A stretch of DNA of 64,000 nucleotides from Maritimibacter harenae (GTDB taxonomy: Bacteria > Pseudomonadota > Alphaproteobacteria > Rhodobacterales > Rhodobacteraceae), in the NCBI RefSeq assembly GCF_009882975.1, contig NZ_WTUX01000002.1, positions 130,489 through 194,488 on the forward strand, given 5' to 3'. The notes below the pieces were generated by a model. The model made no database searches and had not been told where the DNA came from. It worked only from the letters and a program-made list of their open reading frames with translations. The translations under genes were made by a program, and so were the position numbers. This document shows, piece by piece, positions 26,387-35,928 of the stretch. Positions within the stretch are counted from its first letter, which is position 1. Each line of letters starts with the position of its first letter.

Positions 26387-27811
26387 TCAGAACGTGATGC
26401 CGTAGGACACGCCGACGCCGACACTCCAGGACGTGCCGGTGGTTACGTAGGTCTCGCGGAAGGGGGCGCCGGTGCCGCTGTAGCTGGCGCTTCCCGCCCC
26501 GAACGATCCCGGGGTGGAGCCGGTGGTGCGCGTGGCGATGGTGGGCACGTTCCAGGCGTAGTCGCCGAAGAGCGACAGCCCCAGGACCCCGCCGCTTTCG
26601 AGGTAATGGGACAGCTTGACGCTGGCGGCCACCCGGCCGCTCACGCCCTGAAGGCTCATGGACGTCGAATTGCCCTGCAGGTTGAACGCCGTCGGGATAC
26701 CCGTTGGCCGTGCGGGCACGGAGACCGCGCTGGTGCCGACGTAGTCGCTGTCGAAGTAATCGAGCCCGCCCGACATGCCGAGCGTGATCCCCCAGTCCGG
26801 CGACAGCAGGCGCGTGAACGTGACACCGGCCGTCCCGCCGTAGCTGCGGGTCGTCAGGCGGTCCTCGGTCGACAGCGACAATTCGATCGGGTCCACGCCC
26901 GCGATCACGGGGTCGATCACGAAACGCTCGGTGCGGCGCAGCGTGCGGTCGGTGAAGGTGAAGCTCGGCCCGGCGCTCGCGAATATGCTCCAGTCGGTGC
27001 CGCTGGTGATCGCGCGGCCGATGAGCACTTCGGTTTCGAGCGAGAACTGACTGTCGCTCCAGTCGGTCACGAGGCTCGTGTCGCCCAGGTCGCCCGCCGC
27101 GGCGAAGGCGAAGCCGTCCTTGTCGAAGATCGCCCCGTAGGCGGCGGCGGTCGGCGCGCTGCCGTCGGTGGTTTCGGCGGTGAAGACGCCGCCCTCGTTG
27201 GTGGTGCTCAGCGCAACCTGCGAGACGCTGCCGCCGGGGCCGGACGAGGCCGACGAGTTGATCGTCGCCGAGTCGCCGGAGCCATCGAGAATACTTGCGT
27301 TGGTCGACGCGTCGGCCGTGCCGCCGCTGGTGTCGGTGGTCGCGTCGATCGCCCCCTCGGGCGGCGACCCGAAGCTCAGGAAGACCGGGCCGGAAAGCGC
27401 CGTGCTGGTGCTCCCGCTGGCCGAGGTCAGGCCGACGGAGGTGTTCCACTCGAAATAGAGCGGCTCGTCCCCCAGCCCGCCAAGGGCCCAGGCATTCGAC
27501 ATGGAGACCTCGAAGCCGGTGCGCAGGCCGGGGCCCGAGAACGTGCCGGAGGGGGCAAGGCTCTGGGTTGTCCAGGGCGCCGACCCGGTCACCGTGAAGC
27601 CCATCCCGAACGCATGTCCGGCCGGTCGCAGCGTGAAGGTGTTGCCGGCCTGCGGCGCACTCACGAGCGGGTCGCCCAAGGCCGGGCTCGGACCGCCCGC
27701 GACGGCCGCGGATACCCCGGTGACGGTCGCACAGACCAATGACGCGGCAACCAGTCTGAAACCGAACGGTGCTGCGGGGATTTTGCCCGAAAAAGCAGGC
27801 TTTCTGTGCAT
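26387..27811 (-). CDS. Secreted/outer-membrane beta-barrel-like protein of unknown function
   Basis: A 474-residue protein with an N-terminal signal-like segment (RLVAASLVCATVTGVSAAVA), a Ser/Thr/Gly/Ala-rich region (residues about 130-210, e.g. DATTDTSGGTADASTNAS), alternating hydrophobic strands in the C-terminal half and a terminal Phe (SYGITF), the pattern of outer-membrane beta-barrels. The start at 27811 gives the best signal peptide; a longer form from 27886 is open. I do not recognise a family. It lies 78 bases downstream of the LuxR gene on the same strand and may be co-transcribed with it, so a surface role related to the curlin genes is possible but unproven. Confidence 0.6.
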   Translation of the reverse strand: MHRKPAFSGKIPAAPFGFRLVAASLVCATVTGVSAAVAGGPSPALGDPLVSAPQAGNTFTLRPAGHAFGMGFTVTGSAPWTTQSLAPSGTFSGPGLRTGFEVSMSNAWALGGLGDEPLYFEWNTSVGLTSASGSTSTALSGPVFLSFGSPPEGAIDATTDTSGGTADASTNASILDGSGDSATINSSASSGPGGSVSQVALSTTNEGGVFTAETTDGSAPTAAAYGAIFDKDGFAFAAAGDLGDTSLVTDWSDSQFSLETEVLIGRAITSGTDWSIFASAGPSFTFTDRTLRRTERFVIDPVIAGVDPIELSLSTEDRLTTRSYGGTAGVTFTRLLSPDWGITLGMSGGLDYFDSDYVGTSAVSVPARPTGIPTAFNLQGNSTSMSLQGVSGRVAASVKLSHYLESGGVLGLSLFGDYAWNVPTIATRTTGSTPGSFGAGSASYSGTGAPFRETYVTTGTSWSVGVGVSYGITF

Positions 27812-27889
27812 GACTGTCGCCGATCTTACCTGATGCGCTGACCATGGGGCCATCACCCGTGATAAGCCAGCGAGAGGGATTGGCAAGCG

Positions 27890-29059
27890 TCAGGCCGGGC
27901 TCGACATCGCCAAAACCTGGAGCGTTGCAACAAGGTCAACCTGCCGGTTCGTGCCGGTCTTTCGCATGACGGAAACGAGCTGGTTGCGAAGTGTCTGTTT
28001 GGACAGTTTTTTTCGCACCGCGATGTCACCGATGCTCATGCCGGACAGAAGCCCCGCCGCCAGTTCCGACTCCCGCGTGGTCAGTCCGAAGGTCTGCCAC
28101 AGCATGTCGTGACTGAGGTGGAACACCTCGGCCGGCTGGTGGGCGATCACGGCGATTCGCTGCTCGCTGCGCGGATCGACCCGCGCTGTCGCCTCCTGTA
28201 GCGACGAGGGCGGCGGATTGAGGCGGACGAGCGTGAAGAAGGTGCGGCGCTGCCGGTCGGTCTCCTCGAACCTGAGCCAGCTTCGGTTGGACGCGGTGTT
28301 CGTGCTGAGCGCATGCACCTCGCGCTTCAGGTCCGCGTCCGCCTCGGGTTCGATGCCGTGAAGACTGCCGTCCGGGCAGAGCAGGATCGACTCGCAGGAC
28401 CGGACGAGCGTCTCGGCCTGGGCGTTCATGCATTCGACCCGGCACTGGGAATCGACGATCGCCGTCGGAAACGGGATGAGCCGAAGGATCTGGTCGCGTT
28501 CGCGCTGCGCCTCGCTCAGTGCGCGCCGCAGGTTGGCCGTCTGGGCAACGTTGCGAAGATGCGGACTGACCTCGGTCAGAAGCTTGCGGGCGGCCGGTGC
28601 GACGTCGATCTCGTCGCGCTGCGGAAAGCGGATCTCGAGAACCTTCTGCCGGGTGCCTTCCCGGAAGAACACGACCCCGACGCCAAGCTCGAAATCCCCG
28701 CGCTGGGACAGCCAGGTGCGGTAGAACCGCGTTTCCTTCATTTCGTCGAGGCTGATGAGGTCGCGCTGCTGGAAAACGCTGCCCACGGGCTGCTGCCACT
28801 GCTTCTTGAACCACGCCGAATTGGCCGAAATCGCGACCGAGAATGACCGGGCCGCGTCCAGGTCCAGGCCCCGGTGCAACAGGTAGTTCCCCGAGACCTC
28901 GACGGTGTCTTGCGACACCAGGAGGATCGCCGCATCCGGCAACCGCGCGGCCAGCATGTCCAGGACTTCCTCGTGATAGTCGGATGCCAGCGCGGCATGG
29001 AACCATCGCGCGACATCACCGCATCCGAACGCGATGCGTTCTTCCTTCGATACGAACAT
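27890..29059 (-). CDS. LuxR-family (C-terminal HTH) transcriptional regulator
   Basis: A 389-residue protein with a long sensory/PAS-like N-terminal part and a C-terminal LuxR helix-turn-helix (GLTTRESELAAGLLSGMSIG, then KLSKQTLRNQLVSVMRKTG). It lies downstream of the curlin-like genes on the same strand but with its own 349-bp upstream region, and could play a part like CsgD, itself a LuxR-type protein, in enterobacterial curli control; that is an analogy from position only. GGGGGGAAGAA precedes the ATG. Confidence 0.88.
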   Translation of the reverse strand: MFVSKEERIAFGCGDVARWFHAALASDYHEEVLDMLAARLPDAAILLVSQDTVEVSGNYLLHRGLDLDAARSFSVAISANSAWFKKQWQQPVGSVFQQRDLISLDEMKETRFYRTWLSQRGDFELGVGVVFFREGTRQKVLEIRFPQRDEIDVAPAARKLLTEVSPHLRNVAQTANLRRALSEAQRERDQILRLIPFPTAIVDSQCRVECMNAQAETLVRSCESILLCPDGSLHGIEPEADADLKREVHALSTNTASNRSWLRFEETDRQRRTFFTLVRLNPPPSSLQEATARVDPRSEQRIAVIAHQPAEVFHLSHDMLWQTFGLTTRESELAAGLLSGMSIGDIAVRKKLSKQTLRNQLVSVMRKTGTNRQVDLVATLQVLAMSSPA

Positions 29060-29408
29060 TTCTTCCCCCCTGCGATCTCTAAATCAAAATTGCAAAACAC
29101 GATCCTTCTTCGCCAACATCACCCGGCAACATCCTGTCGCGGAAGCCGCAACAGGGTCATTGATCATGCGCAACGCTCGATGGTTTTTCTTAATTGAACA
29201 GAGGGGCGAGACCGCCCTTGCGCAGGCTTGGGACAATGATGCTTCGGATCGGCCCTGCGCCGGCCTGAATCCGAAAAGGAGTATGATACCCTTGAAAAGG
29301 TTATACTAATCAGCATTCACATTGGGACGTACCGAGTAGTTAAATGGAAATCGGCACGCTTGGCAAGTGATCTTATACCTATGGACGTAAGCGCCCGTCA
29401 CGCCGCGC
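29060..29408. promoter_or_regulatory. Gene-free upstream region of the luxR-type gene
   Basis: No credible gene here. It is clearly more A+T-rich than its surroundings. It holds an interrupted palindrome at 29276-29293 (AAGGaGTAT, G, ATACCCTT) and two GAAAAGG motifs 21 bases apart (29273 and 29294). These may be regulator sites for the luxR promoter. Confidence 0.35.
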
Positions 29409-29840
29409 TCAGAGCTCGGCCGTGCAGATGTCGCCGCGGTCCGAGGTGATGACCAGCGTCGCCGTGATCGTGTCGCCCCCGATGGAGTTCATCGAGATCG
29501 TGCCCAACAGCTTTTCTTCGCTGCCGTCGAGAGCGAAGAGCCCTTCCTGCATGGTGCTGGAGCGGCCGTTCGGACCCTCTTTCTTCACGAACAACCGGTA
29601 GCTTCCGCTGCCACCCGTCGCGGACCAGACGATGCCGCGCAAGTCGTAGCCGTGCGTCGTCACCAACTTGTCGATCTTGCATCCCATGTTGTTCATGCTT
29701 CTGGCTCCTCCCAGGGCCTGGGCGGCGGGCGCGGCGGCGAGGCAGGCGAGGACGAGGGCGCAGACGAGACCGGAAAGAGTGCGGCGCACCGGGCGTCTCC
29801 CGTCTTCCTGGATGAGTCTGGTGACCTGGTCTGGTTGCAT
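29409..29840 (-). CDS. csgH: CsgH-like curli chaperone candidate
   Basis: A 143-residue exported protein: a long charged N-region, then a hydrophobic signal (LVCALVLACLAAAPAAQA) and about 100 mature residues with a beta-sandwich-like pattern. One Cys lies near each end (MGCKIDKL and GDICTAEL), which would suit a disulfide joining the outer strands. Its size, export signal and position directly after two curlin-like genes fit CsgH, the alphaproteobacterial CsgC-like inhibitor of premature amyloid formation. The call rests partly on context. An alternative start upstream would lengthen the N-region. Confidence 0.6.
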   Translation of the reverse strand: MQPDQVTRLIQEDGRRPVRRTLSGLVCALVLACLAAAPAAQALGGARSMNNMGCKIDKLVTTHGYDLRGIVWSATGGSGSYRLFVKKEGPNGRSSTMQEGLFALDGSEEKLLGTISMNSIGGDTITATLVITSDRGDICTAEL

Positions 29841-29923
29841 TGCCTTGGGTCCTTGCGTGTCTGGCCGAAGATCTTGGCTTTGGTCTTCCGGCGGAAGCGG
29901 CCGCGCCCTTTGCGGGCTCCGGT

Positions 29924-30265
29924 TCACGGATGGTGAAAGATCTCAACGGTGGTCGATATGCTCATGTTGCCCGTCGAGTAGGAACCACCGCCGAACGCCG
30001 ACTGCCCAATGGCATCGGCCTGCATGATCGCCGACATGTTGTTTTCGCCGGTCTGAACCTGTTGTGCCGCGAGGTCATTGCCAGACTGGAAGATGCCGGA
30101 GATGTTGTTGCGCCCGTTCTGAACGGTCGTCGCTGCGTTTCCGTCGCCGAATTGCCCGGTGAAGGCGAAGTTGTGCCCGGTCTGGTCCGTGGTCGACGTG
30201 TTGTCGGCAAGAGTGGGGGCACCGGCGGCGCAAAGGGCGAGAGTGGCGAAGATAATACGTCTCAT
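29924..30265 (-). CDS. Curlin-like amyloid subunit (minor, CsgB/CsgA type)
   Basis: A 113-residue exported protein: signal MRRIIFATLALCAAGAPTLA, then about five to six consecutive 11-residue units opening with Q-x-G-x-x-N-like motifs (QFGDGN, QNGRNN, QSGNDL, QTGENN), the Gln/Asn ladder typical of curlin repeats, and a Ser/Thr-rich tail. The units are less regular than in the neighbouring subunit, so this could be a nucleator. It lies downstream of the first curlin gene, separated by a structured 188-bp spacer. Confidence 0.75.
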   Translation of the reverse strand: MRRIIFATLALCAAGAPTLADNTSTTDQTGHNFAFTGQFGDGNAATTVQNGRNNISGIFQSGNDLAAQQVQTGENNMSAIMQADAIGQSAFGGGSYSTGNMSISTTVEIFHHP

Positions 30266-30297
30266 CGCTTAACTTGCTCCTGTGTTAATATTGGAAA

Positions 30298-30378
30298 GCC
30301 CGGCGATATGCCGGGCCGCCCGCCGGAGACCTGATCGGGACAGATCGGGACAGTGGGGTGTGGAGCCTCCGACGGGCG
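30298..30378 (-). repeat. Structured spacer between the curlin genes
   Basis: Contains a perfect 7-bp stem with five-base loop (GCCCGGC, 30298-30304, with GCCGGGC, 30310-30316), a longer inverted repeat with one mismatch (30317-30328 with 30367-30378), and inside its loop a perfect 10-base tandem repeat GATCGGGACA at 30333-30352. It may act as an attenuator or mRNA stabiliser setting the ratio of the two subunits. Confidence 0.5.
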
Positions 30379-30453
30379 GGTTCGTGTGGGCGGTCCCGGG
30401 CGGGCCATCAAATCCGATGATTGACCCGTCCGGTTCACGCGACACCGGCCCTA

Positions 30454-30834
30454 TTACGGGTGCGCCGGCGTGTAGGCGTCGGACTGAACCGTGAGCGACA
30501 CGTTGCCGTGGCCCGCCTGGTTCGTTTCCGAGTAGTGGCCGTTGGTGCCCACCTGCAGCGTACCCGCCACGTTGCCGGTGCCCCACTGATCGGTGACCGA
30601 CATGTTGCCGACGCCGATCTGGGCGGTGCCCGAGGTGTTGCCGAAGCCATCCTGAATGGTCAGGCTGCCGTTCGCGATGCCGACCTGGCCGGTCAGCGAC
30701 AGGTTGCCGTCGCCGCCCTGGAACGTGCCCTGGGCGTTGCCGAGGCCCAGCTGGTCAACGATCGAGACGTTGCCCGCGAGGGCAGTCCCGGCGGTGAGGG
30801 CGGTGATGGCGATGGTGGAAAGGAAGAATTTCAT
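30454..30834 (-). CDS. Curlin-like amyloid subunit (major)
   Basis: A 126-residue exported protein. After the signal (MKFFLSTIAITALTAGTALA) the whole mature chain is made of eight units of 11 residues, each beginning with Q-x-G-x-x-N or a close variant: QLGLGN, QGGDGN, QVGIAN, QDGFGN, QIGVGN, QWGTGN, QVGTNG, QAGHGN; one extra Asn separates the last two. Such evenly spaced Gln and Asn ladders are the hallmark of curli amyloid, where one strand-turn is about 11 residues. An AGGGGGTT site precedes the ATG. No CsgG, CsgE or CsgF homologue is in the window. Confidence 0.85.
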   Translation of the reverse strand: MKFFLSTIAITALTAGTALAGNVSIVDQLGLGNAQGTFQGGDGNLSLTGQVGIANGSLTIQDGFGNTSGTAQIGVGNMSVTDQWGTGNVAGTLQVGTNGHYSETNQAGHGNVSLTVQSDAYTPAHP

Positions 30835-31240
30835 GGGATTAACCCCCTAGGTTAGACTGTTGAAGTTTTCGTCCACCGGCGATGTTGCCGATGAGAAAAA
30901 GCTAGCAACGAGGGGGCCGCCGCTCTCGGTCTCAAGCATCCTTCAGTGTTGGAATTCGGGGCACGGTTTCGCGCATTTGGCCACCGTGCATGACACCCGG
31001 TTCATGCTTGGCCGCATTTGCACGCAGGGGCAGGCATCCGGGTCCGGAATCGCGCGAATGCGGTCGCAGTTCATCACGCCACGCCAGGTTTTCCGGCATA
31101 TGCGCCAACGCCTTGGTATATTTGCGTGGTCAGGGGGCCGTTCGTACCAGTGGAATCCGGCGTTTCGGCGTCGACCTGCGGTTGATGGAGGAATAACCCC
31201 GGCCGCGCGGTCTTTGTTCCGGCCGCTGAACGGCGGAAAT
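30835..31240. promoter_or_regulatory. Upstream region of the curlin genes
   Basis: About 400 bases between the curlin genes and the nap terminator hold no credible gene. The part next to the curlin start should carry its minus-strand promoter; I see no clear -35/-10 pair or operator. Confidence 0.3.
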
Positions 31241-31272
31241 GGCGGGGCGGGGCGCAGGTGCGCCGCCCCGCC
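31241..31272 (-). terminator. Terminator-like stem-loop after napC
   Basis: Perfect 10-bp G+C-only arms (31241-31250 GGCGGGGCGG and 31263-31272 CCGCCCCGCC) just after the napC stop, followed on the minus strand by ATTTCC. It is a good candidate for the end of the nap operon, although the T-run is short. Confidence 0.65.
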
Positions 31273-31276
31273 GTCG

Positions 31277-31942
31277 TCAGTTGGCCGCCGTGCGCGCGAG
31301 GTAGTCCTGCACCAACGCGGTCTGGTGCCCGCGCATCTGCGGACGCTCCAGCAGGCGCGAGGCCTGTTGCTCGGACATGTCGGGCAGGGTGTGCGCGATG
31401 CCCTTGTGGCAATCGATGCAGGTGCCGTCGCCGGGGCCGAGCACGCGTTCATGCGTTTCCGCCGCGCGCGGGCTCTGGCGCGAGAAGTCCATCGCGATAT
31501 AGCTGTGGCAGTTGCGACATTCGAGGCTGTCGTTCGCCTCGAACCGCGCCCATTCCCGCTTGGCCATTTCCAGGCGGTGTGCCTCGAACTCCTCGCGGGT
31601 GTCGATTGTGCCGAAGATCCAGCCGTAGACCTCTTTCGATGCCGCCATCTTGCGCGCGATCTTGTGGGTCCATTCGTGCGGAACGTGGCAGTCCGAGCAT
31701 TTCGCGCGCACGCCCGAAGCGTTGGTGAAGTGCACGGTCTGCTGCAGGTCGGCGTAGACGTTGGCCTCCATCTCGTGACAGCCGGTGCAGAACGCCTCGG
31801 TATTGGTGACCTCGAGCGCGGTGTTGAACCCGCCCCAGAACACGATGCCGCAGATGAAGCCGCCCAGCGTCAGGAACCCGAGCGAGAAATGCGTGCTCGG
31901 ACGGCGCATGATGCGCCAGAAGGTCTTGAGGGTCTTGCGCAT
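31277..31942 (-). CDS. napC: Tetrahaem c-type cytochrome NapC (NapC/NirT family)
   Basis: A 221-residue membrane-anchored quinol dehydrogenase. One N-terminal helix (about residues 20-42) is followed by four CxxCH haem sites at 52-56, 82-86, 142-146 and 175-179. It passes electrons from the ubiquinol pool to NapB/NapA in the periplasm. It is the last gene of napEFDABC, eight bases after napB. Confidence 0.96.
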   Translation of the reverse strand: MRKTLKTFWRIMRRPSTHFSLGFLTLGGFICGIVFWGGFNTALEVTNTEAFCTGCHEMEANVYADLQQTVHFTNASGVRAKCSDCHVPHEWTHKIARKMAASKEVYGWIFGTIDTREEFEAHRLEMAKREWARFEANDSLECRNCHSYIAMDFSRQSPRAAETHERVLGPGDGTCIDCHKGIAHTLPDMSEQQASRLLERPQMRGHQTALVQDYLARTAAN

Positions 31943-31950
31943 GATCGCCC

Positions 31951-32418
31951 CTATTCGCTGTCCTGGCTCATTCCGATGAGCGTGTCGATGTCGATGAAGG
32001 TGTTCGTCACCAGCGGTTCGTCATCCGTCTGGGTGACGTGGCACTGGGTACAGAAATACCGGCGGGGCGAGACCTGGGCCAACACCTGTTGATGGCGGTC
32101 GACGTAGTGCGTGACGGACACCATCGGCGCCTGGCTGCGCCCGGTCGCGGCGCGGGCGTGACACGACAGGCACTTGTTGAAGTTGGCGCTTACCTCGTAG
32201 CCCTCGATGTCATGCGGGATGACCGGGGGCTGCTCGGGGTAGTTGCGCACCTCGCGCAGGCTCGCGTCGATGGCCGGCCGCATGGGCGGCGGCGTTTCAT
32301 CCTGCGTGGGCGGTGTCGGGCGCAGGGACGAGATCGTGGCCTGCTGGGCCACCGCGACCCCGGCGGCGAGAACGCCGCACAGGGTGATGATCTGAATGGA
32401 CGTCCGGGGAAATCTCAT
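31951..32418 (-). CDS. napB: Dihaem cytochrome c NapB, nitrate reductase small subunit
   Basis: A 155-residue periplasmic protein with a Sec signal ([18 protein letters not shown]) and two CxxCH haem sites at residues 83-87 and 123-127; His residues between and before them are the expected axial ligands. It relays electrons from NapC to NapA. The ATG at 32418 overlaps the end of napA, so the two are coupled. Confidence 0.95.
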   Translation of the reverse strand: MRFPRTSIQIITLCGVLAAGVAVAQQATISSLRPTPPTQDETPPPMRPAIDASLREVRNYPEQPPVIPHDIEGYEVSANFNKCLSCHARAATGRSQAPMVSVTHYVDRHQQVLAQVSPRRYFCTQCHVTQTDDEPLVTNTFIDIDTLIGMSQDSE

Positions 32419-34910
32419 GTCGCGGCCTCCACCTTGCAGGCGCATTTCTTGAAATCGGTCTGCTTCGAGATCGGGTCGGTCGCGTCCAGCGTCAGCTTGT
32501 TGATGAGCTGGTTGGCGTCGAACCAGGGCACGAAGATCAGCCCGCGAGGCACCTTGTTGCGCCCGCGTGTTTCGACGCGGGTCAGCATGTCGCCGCGGCG
32601 AGAGGTCAACTTCACCTCGCTGCCCCGATGCAGGCCAAGCTCGCCCGCGTCCTCGGGGTGCATGTAGACCATCGCGTTGGGATAGGCCTTGTGAAGCTCG
32701 GGCACCCGGTCGGTCATCGAGCCGGAGTGCCAGTGTTCCAGCACGCGGCCCGTGACCAGCCAGAACGGGAACTCGTCGTCCGGGCTCTCCGCCGGCGGCT
32801 CGTAGGGCAGGGCGAAGATGTTGGCGCGCCCGTCCGGCTTGCCGTAGAACTCCACGCCCGCGCCGGGAGTGACGTAAGGGTCGTAGCCCTCGCGGTAGCG
32901 CCAGCGCGTCTCTTTCCCGTCGACAACCGGCCAGCGCAGCCCGCGCTCCTCGTGGTAGCGGTCGAAATCGGCCAGGTCATGGCCGTGATCGCGACCGAAG
33001 CGGGCGTATTCCTCGAACAGCCCCTTCTGCACGTAGAACCCGAAGGCATCGCTTTCGTGGTTGGGATGGGCCTCGGTCTCGGAGATGTCGTAGGCGTCGA
33101 CGTTGCCGTTGGCGTAGAGCACCTCGAACAGCGTCTTGCCGCGATACTCGGGCGCGGCGTCCAGAAGCTCGGCCGGCCAGACCTCGTCCGTCGTGAAGCG
33201 CTTGGAGAACTCCATGAGCTGCCAGAGGTCCGACTTCGCCTCCCCCGGCGCGTGGACGAGCTGGTGCCAGAACTGGGTGCGCCGTTCCGCGTTGCCGTAG
33301 GCGCCTTCCTTCTCGACCCACATGGCGGTGGGCAGGACGAGGTCGGCGGCCTGGGCAGTCACCGTCGGGTAGGCGTCCGAGACCACGATGAAGTTGTCCG
33401 GGTTGCGATAGCCCGGGTAGGTCTCTTCAAGCAGGTTCGGCGCGGCCTGAAGGTTGTTGTTCACCTGGATCCAGTAGGCGTTGATCTCTCCGTCCTTGAG
33501 CTTGCGGTTCTGCAACACGGCGTGCGCGCCCACCCACCCGGGGACGGTGCCCTCGGGAAGCTTCCAGATCTCTTCGGCCACCTTGCGGTGCTCGGGGTTC
33601 GCGACGACGAGGTCGGCGGGCAGCCGGTGGGCGAATGTGCCCACCTCGCGCGCCGTGCCGCAGGCGGACGGCTGGCCCGTGAGCGAGAAGGGCGAATTGC
33701 CCGGCTCGGCGATCTTCCCGGTCAAAAGGTGCACGTTGTAGATCATGTTGTTCACCCAGACGCCCCGGGTGTGCTGGTTCACGCCCATCGTCCAAAGCGA
33801 CATGACCTTCTTGTCGGGGTCGGCGTAGATCTCGGCCAGCGCCTCGATCCGGCGGGCGGGCACGCCGGAGAGCTCCTCGGCATATTCGAAGGTGTAGGGC
33901 TCGAGGAATTCCTCGAACTCCTCCAGCGTCATGTCCGAGGAGCCGCCGACCGCGTCCGCGTTTTCGGCGGCCTGCTCGAGCGGATGCTCGGGCCGCAGGC
34001 CGTAGCCGATGTCGGTGTTGCCGCGCTTGAAGTTGACGTGCTTGTCCACGAAGTCGGTGTTCACGCGGCCGGTCTTGATGACGTGGCGCGCGATCGCGTT
34101 CAGGAGCGCGAGGTCCGACTGCGGGGTGAAGGTCATCTCGATATCCGCGAGGTCGTAGCACCGGTTGCGGTAGGTCGAGAGGACCACGACCTCGGTCTCC
34201 GGTGCCGACAGCCGCCGGTCGGTGAGGCGGGTCCACAGGATCGGGTGCATCTCGGCCATGTTGGAGCCCCACAGCACGAAGGCGTCCGCATGTTCGAAAT
34301 CGTCGTAGCATCCCATCGGCTCGTCGATACCGAAGGTGCGGATGAAGCCGGCCACGGCCGAGGCCATGCAATGGCGCGCGTTGGGGTCGATGTTGTTCGA
34401 CCGGAAGCCCGCCTTGTAGAGCTTCGAGGCGGCGTAGCCTTCCCACACCGTCCACTGTCCGGACCCGAACATGCCGACGGCTTCGGGCCCCTTTTCGGCC
34501 AGCGTTTTCTTGAACTTTTCCGCCATCACGTCGAAGGCTTCGTCCCAGCTCACCTCCTCGAACTCGCCGTTCTTGTCGTAGACCCCGTCACGCTTGCGCA
34601 GGAGCGGCATGGTCAGCCGGTCGGCGCCGTACATGATCTTGGACAGGAAGTAGCCCTTCACGCAGTTGAGGCCCCGGTTCACCTCGGCCTCCGCATCGCC
34701 GTGGGTGGCGACCACGCGGTCGTTGCGCGTCGCGACCATTACCGAACAGCCGGTGCCGCAGAACCGGCAGGGCGCCTTCGACCAAGTCAGCTCGGTCTCG
34801 TCGCGCGCGGTCGGGATGTTCTGGGCGAAGGCGGGCGCCGTCATGCCGGCGGCGGCGCTGGCGGCAGCGACGGCTTTGGCCTTCAGGGCGTCTCTTCGGG
34901 TCATGGTCAT
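32415..34910 (-). CDS. napA: Periplasmic nitrate reductase catalytic subunit NapA
   Basis: An 831-residue molybdopterin enzyme, the usual NapA length. It has a Tat signal ([10 protein letters not shown] near residue 4, hydrophobic stretch to AFA), a [4Fe-4S] site at Cys48, Cys51, Cys55 and Cys83, and the Mo-ligand Cys181 in ARHCMASAV. Bis-MGD-binding regions follow. It reduces nitrate to nitrite in the periplasm, typically for redox balancing or the first step of denitrification. A Met two codons in is an alternative start. No nitrite reductase genes are in the window. Confidence 0.97.
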   Translation of the reverse strand: MTMTRRDALKAKAVAAASAAAGMTAPAFAQNIPTARDETELTWSKAPCRFCGTGCSVMVATRNDRVVATHGDAEAEVNRGLNCVKGYFLSKIMYGADRLTMPLLRKRDGVYDKNGEFEEVSWDEAFDVMAEKFKKTLAEKGPEAVGMFGSGQWTVWEGYAASKLYKAGFRSNNIDPNARHCMASAVAGFIRTFGIDEPMGCYDDFEHADAFVLWGSNMAEMHPILWTRLTDRRLSAPETEVVVLSTYRNRCYDLADIEMTFTPQSDLALLNAIARHVIKTGRVNTDFVDKHVNFKRGNTDIGYGLRPEHPLEQAAENADAVGGSSDMTLEEFEEFLEPYTFEYAEELSGVPARRIEALAEIYADPDKKVMSLWTMGVNQHTRGVWVNNMIYNVHLLTGKIAEPGNSPFSLTGQPSACGTAREVGTFAHRLPADLVVANPEHRKVAEEIWKLPEGTVPGWVGAHAVLQNRKLKDGEINAYWIQVNNNLQAAPNLLEETYPGYRNPDNFIVVSDAYPTVTAQAADLVLPTAMWVEKEGAYGNAERRTQFWHQLVHAPGEAKSDLWQLMEFSKRFTTDEVWPAELLDAAPEYRGKTLFEVLYANGNVDAYDISETEAHPNHESDAFGFYVQKGLFEEYARFGRDHGHDLADFDRYHEERGLRWPVVDGKETRWRYREGYDPYVTPGAGVEFYGKPDGRANIFALPYEPPAESPDDEFPFWLVTGRVLEHWHSGSMTDRVPELHKAYPNAMVYMHPEDAGELGLHRGSEVKLTSRRGDMLTRVETRGRNKVPRGLIFVPWFDANQLINKLTLDATDPISKQTDFKKCACKVEAAT

Positions 34911-34941
34911 GGTGGATCTCCTGGCTGTCGGCTGGGTCGGA

Positions 34942-35202
34942 TCAGAGGGGGCGGGCAAGCTCTTCGGGCGGCTCCACGTGGTGGAAGACCAGCGTCGCGG
35001 CGAGCACGTCGGGCAGAAGCTGGATGCGCGTGAGGGCATCGTTGAGGGTGCGCTGCCCCTCGGCCTCGAGCGTGACGACAAGCTTGCCTTCGGGCGAGCG
35101 CCCGTGCACCTCGCACCCCTCGGCCTCGAGGCGGTCGGCCACCGCGTCGAGCGTGTCGGGTCTCGTGTGCACGAGCAGGCTCGAAAGATGATGTTCAGGC
35201 AT
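34942..35202 (-). CDS. napD: NapD chaperone
   Basis: An 86-residue cytoplasmic protein beginning [15 protein letters not shown], typical of NapD, which binds the NapA Tat signal and holds it until the cofactor is inserted. Its start overlaps the 3' end of napF by eight bases. Confidence 0.92.
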   Translation of the reverse strand: MPEHHLSSLLVHTRPDTLDAVADRLEAEGCEVHGRSPEGKLVVTLEAEGQRTLNDALTRIQLLPDVLAATLVFHHVEPPEELARPL

Positions 35203-35689
35203 CGGCGGGCTCCTGTTCGCGGATCTGGATCGCACCGGTGGGGCAGACCGGCACGCAGCCGCCGCACCCGGTGCAGGCGTCGGCGTCGACGCGCATCTCG
35301 GCCCGGCCGCCTAGCATGGGGCGGGCCCGCAGCGCGTCATGATCGCAGGCATCCTCGCACGCCCGGCAGGCGATCCCCTGCGGCTCGAGGCAGCCCGAGG
35401 CGACCACGGCGACCGCCGTCCAGGGCGGGTCGCGCTCGAGGTCGAAGACGGGTTCGGGGCAGGCTTCGGCGCAGGCCGCGCAGAAGGTGCAGGGGGACGA
35501 GAAGTCGAGCACCGGGTGCCCGCCGCGCCCCTGGTGGAGGATGCCTTCGGGACATGCCTCGACACACGCGCCGCAGCCCGTGCAGGCCTCCCGCATGATT
35601 TCGGACGTGGTCCAGGGCATGACGTCGGTCGGGTCATGTCCTCCGAGAAAGGCGCGGCGCGATACGGCCGTGGAATCCTGTGCTGCCAT
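35195..35689 (-). CDS. napF: Ferredoxin-type protein NapF
   Basis: A 164-residue cytoplasmic Fe-S protein with an N-terminal VSRRAFLGG motif and four cysteine clusters: [12 protein letters not shown] (36-47), [21 protein letters not shown] with an upstream Cys, and [12 protein letters not shown]. NapF is thought to help load Fe-S clusters into NapA before export. It follows napE by five bases. Confidence 0.94.
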   Translation of the reverse strand: MAAQDSTAVSRRAFLGGHDPTDVMPWTTSEIMREACTGCGACVEACPEGILHQGRGGHPVLDFSSPCTFCAACAEACPEPVFDLERDPPWTAVAVVASGCLEPQGIACRACEDACDHDALRARPMLGGRAEMRVDADACTGCGGCVPVCPTGAIQIREQEPADA

Positions 35690-35694
35690 GCCGG

Positions 35695-35868
35695 TCAGCT
35701 TCCCGGCGGGCCGAGGAGCAGTTGCTGCATCCAGACCACGAAGCCGAAACCGCCCACGAAAACGACCGCGAGAATCGGGAAGAGGACGAGGGCAAGAAAC
35801 AGGAAGGCGACCGTTTCCTGGCCCTTGGATGCGCTGTGTGGTTCGGGTGCGCTGCTGTGCTCGTCCAT
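35695..35868 (-). CDS. napE: NapE, small membrane protein of the nap operon
   Basis: A 57-residue protein: N-terminal Ser/Glu/His-rich stretch, then one membrane helix (about residues 20-47, including FLFLALVLFPILAVVFVGG and FGFVVWM) and the end LLGPPGS. The sequence, size and place before napF are those of NapE, which has no settled function. It is the first gene of the operon here; I see no napK. Short genes like this are easily missed. Confidence 0.92.
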   Translation of the reverse strand: MDEHSSAPEPHSASKGQETVAFLFLALVLFPILAVVFVGGFGFVVWMQQLLLGPPGS

Positions 35869-35928
35869 TGCGCCTCTCGGTAAAGATCCTGATTCAAAAC
35901 CAACATTTCACATCTCTCGGTTGAATTT

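Noticed and set aside
32038-35033. Plus-strand frames of several hundred codons across the nap operon
   Set aside because: Shadows of napA and its neighbours, whose haem, Fe-S and molybdenum motifs are on the minus strand.
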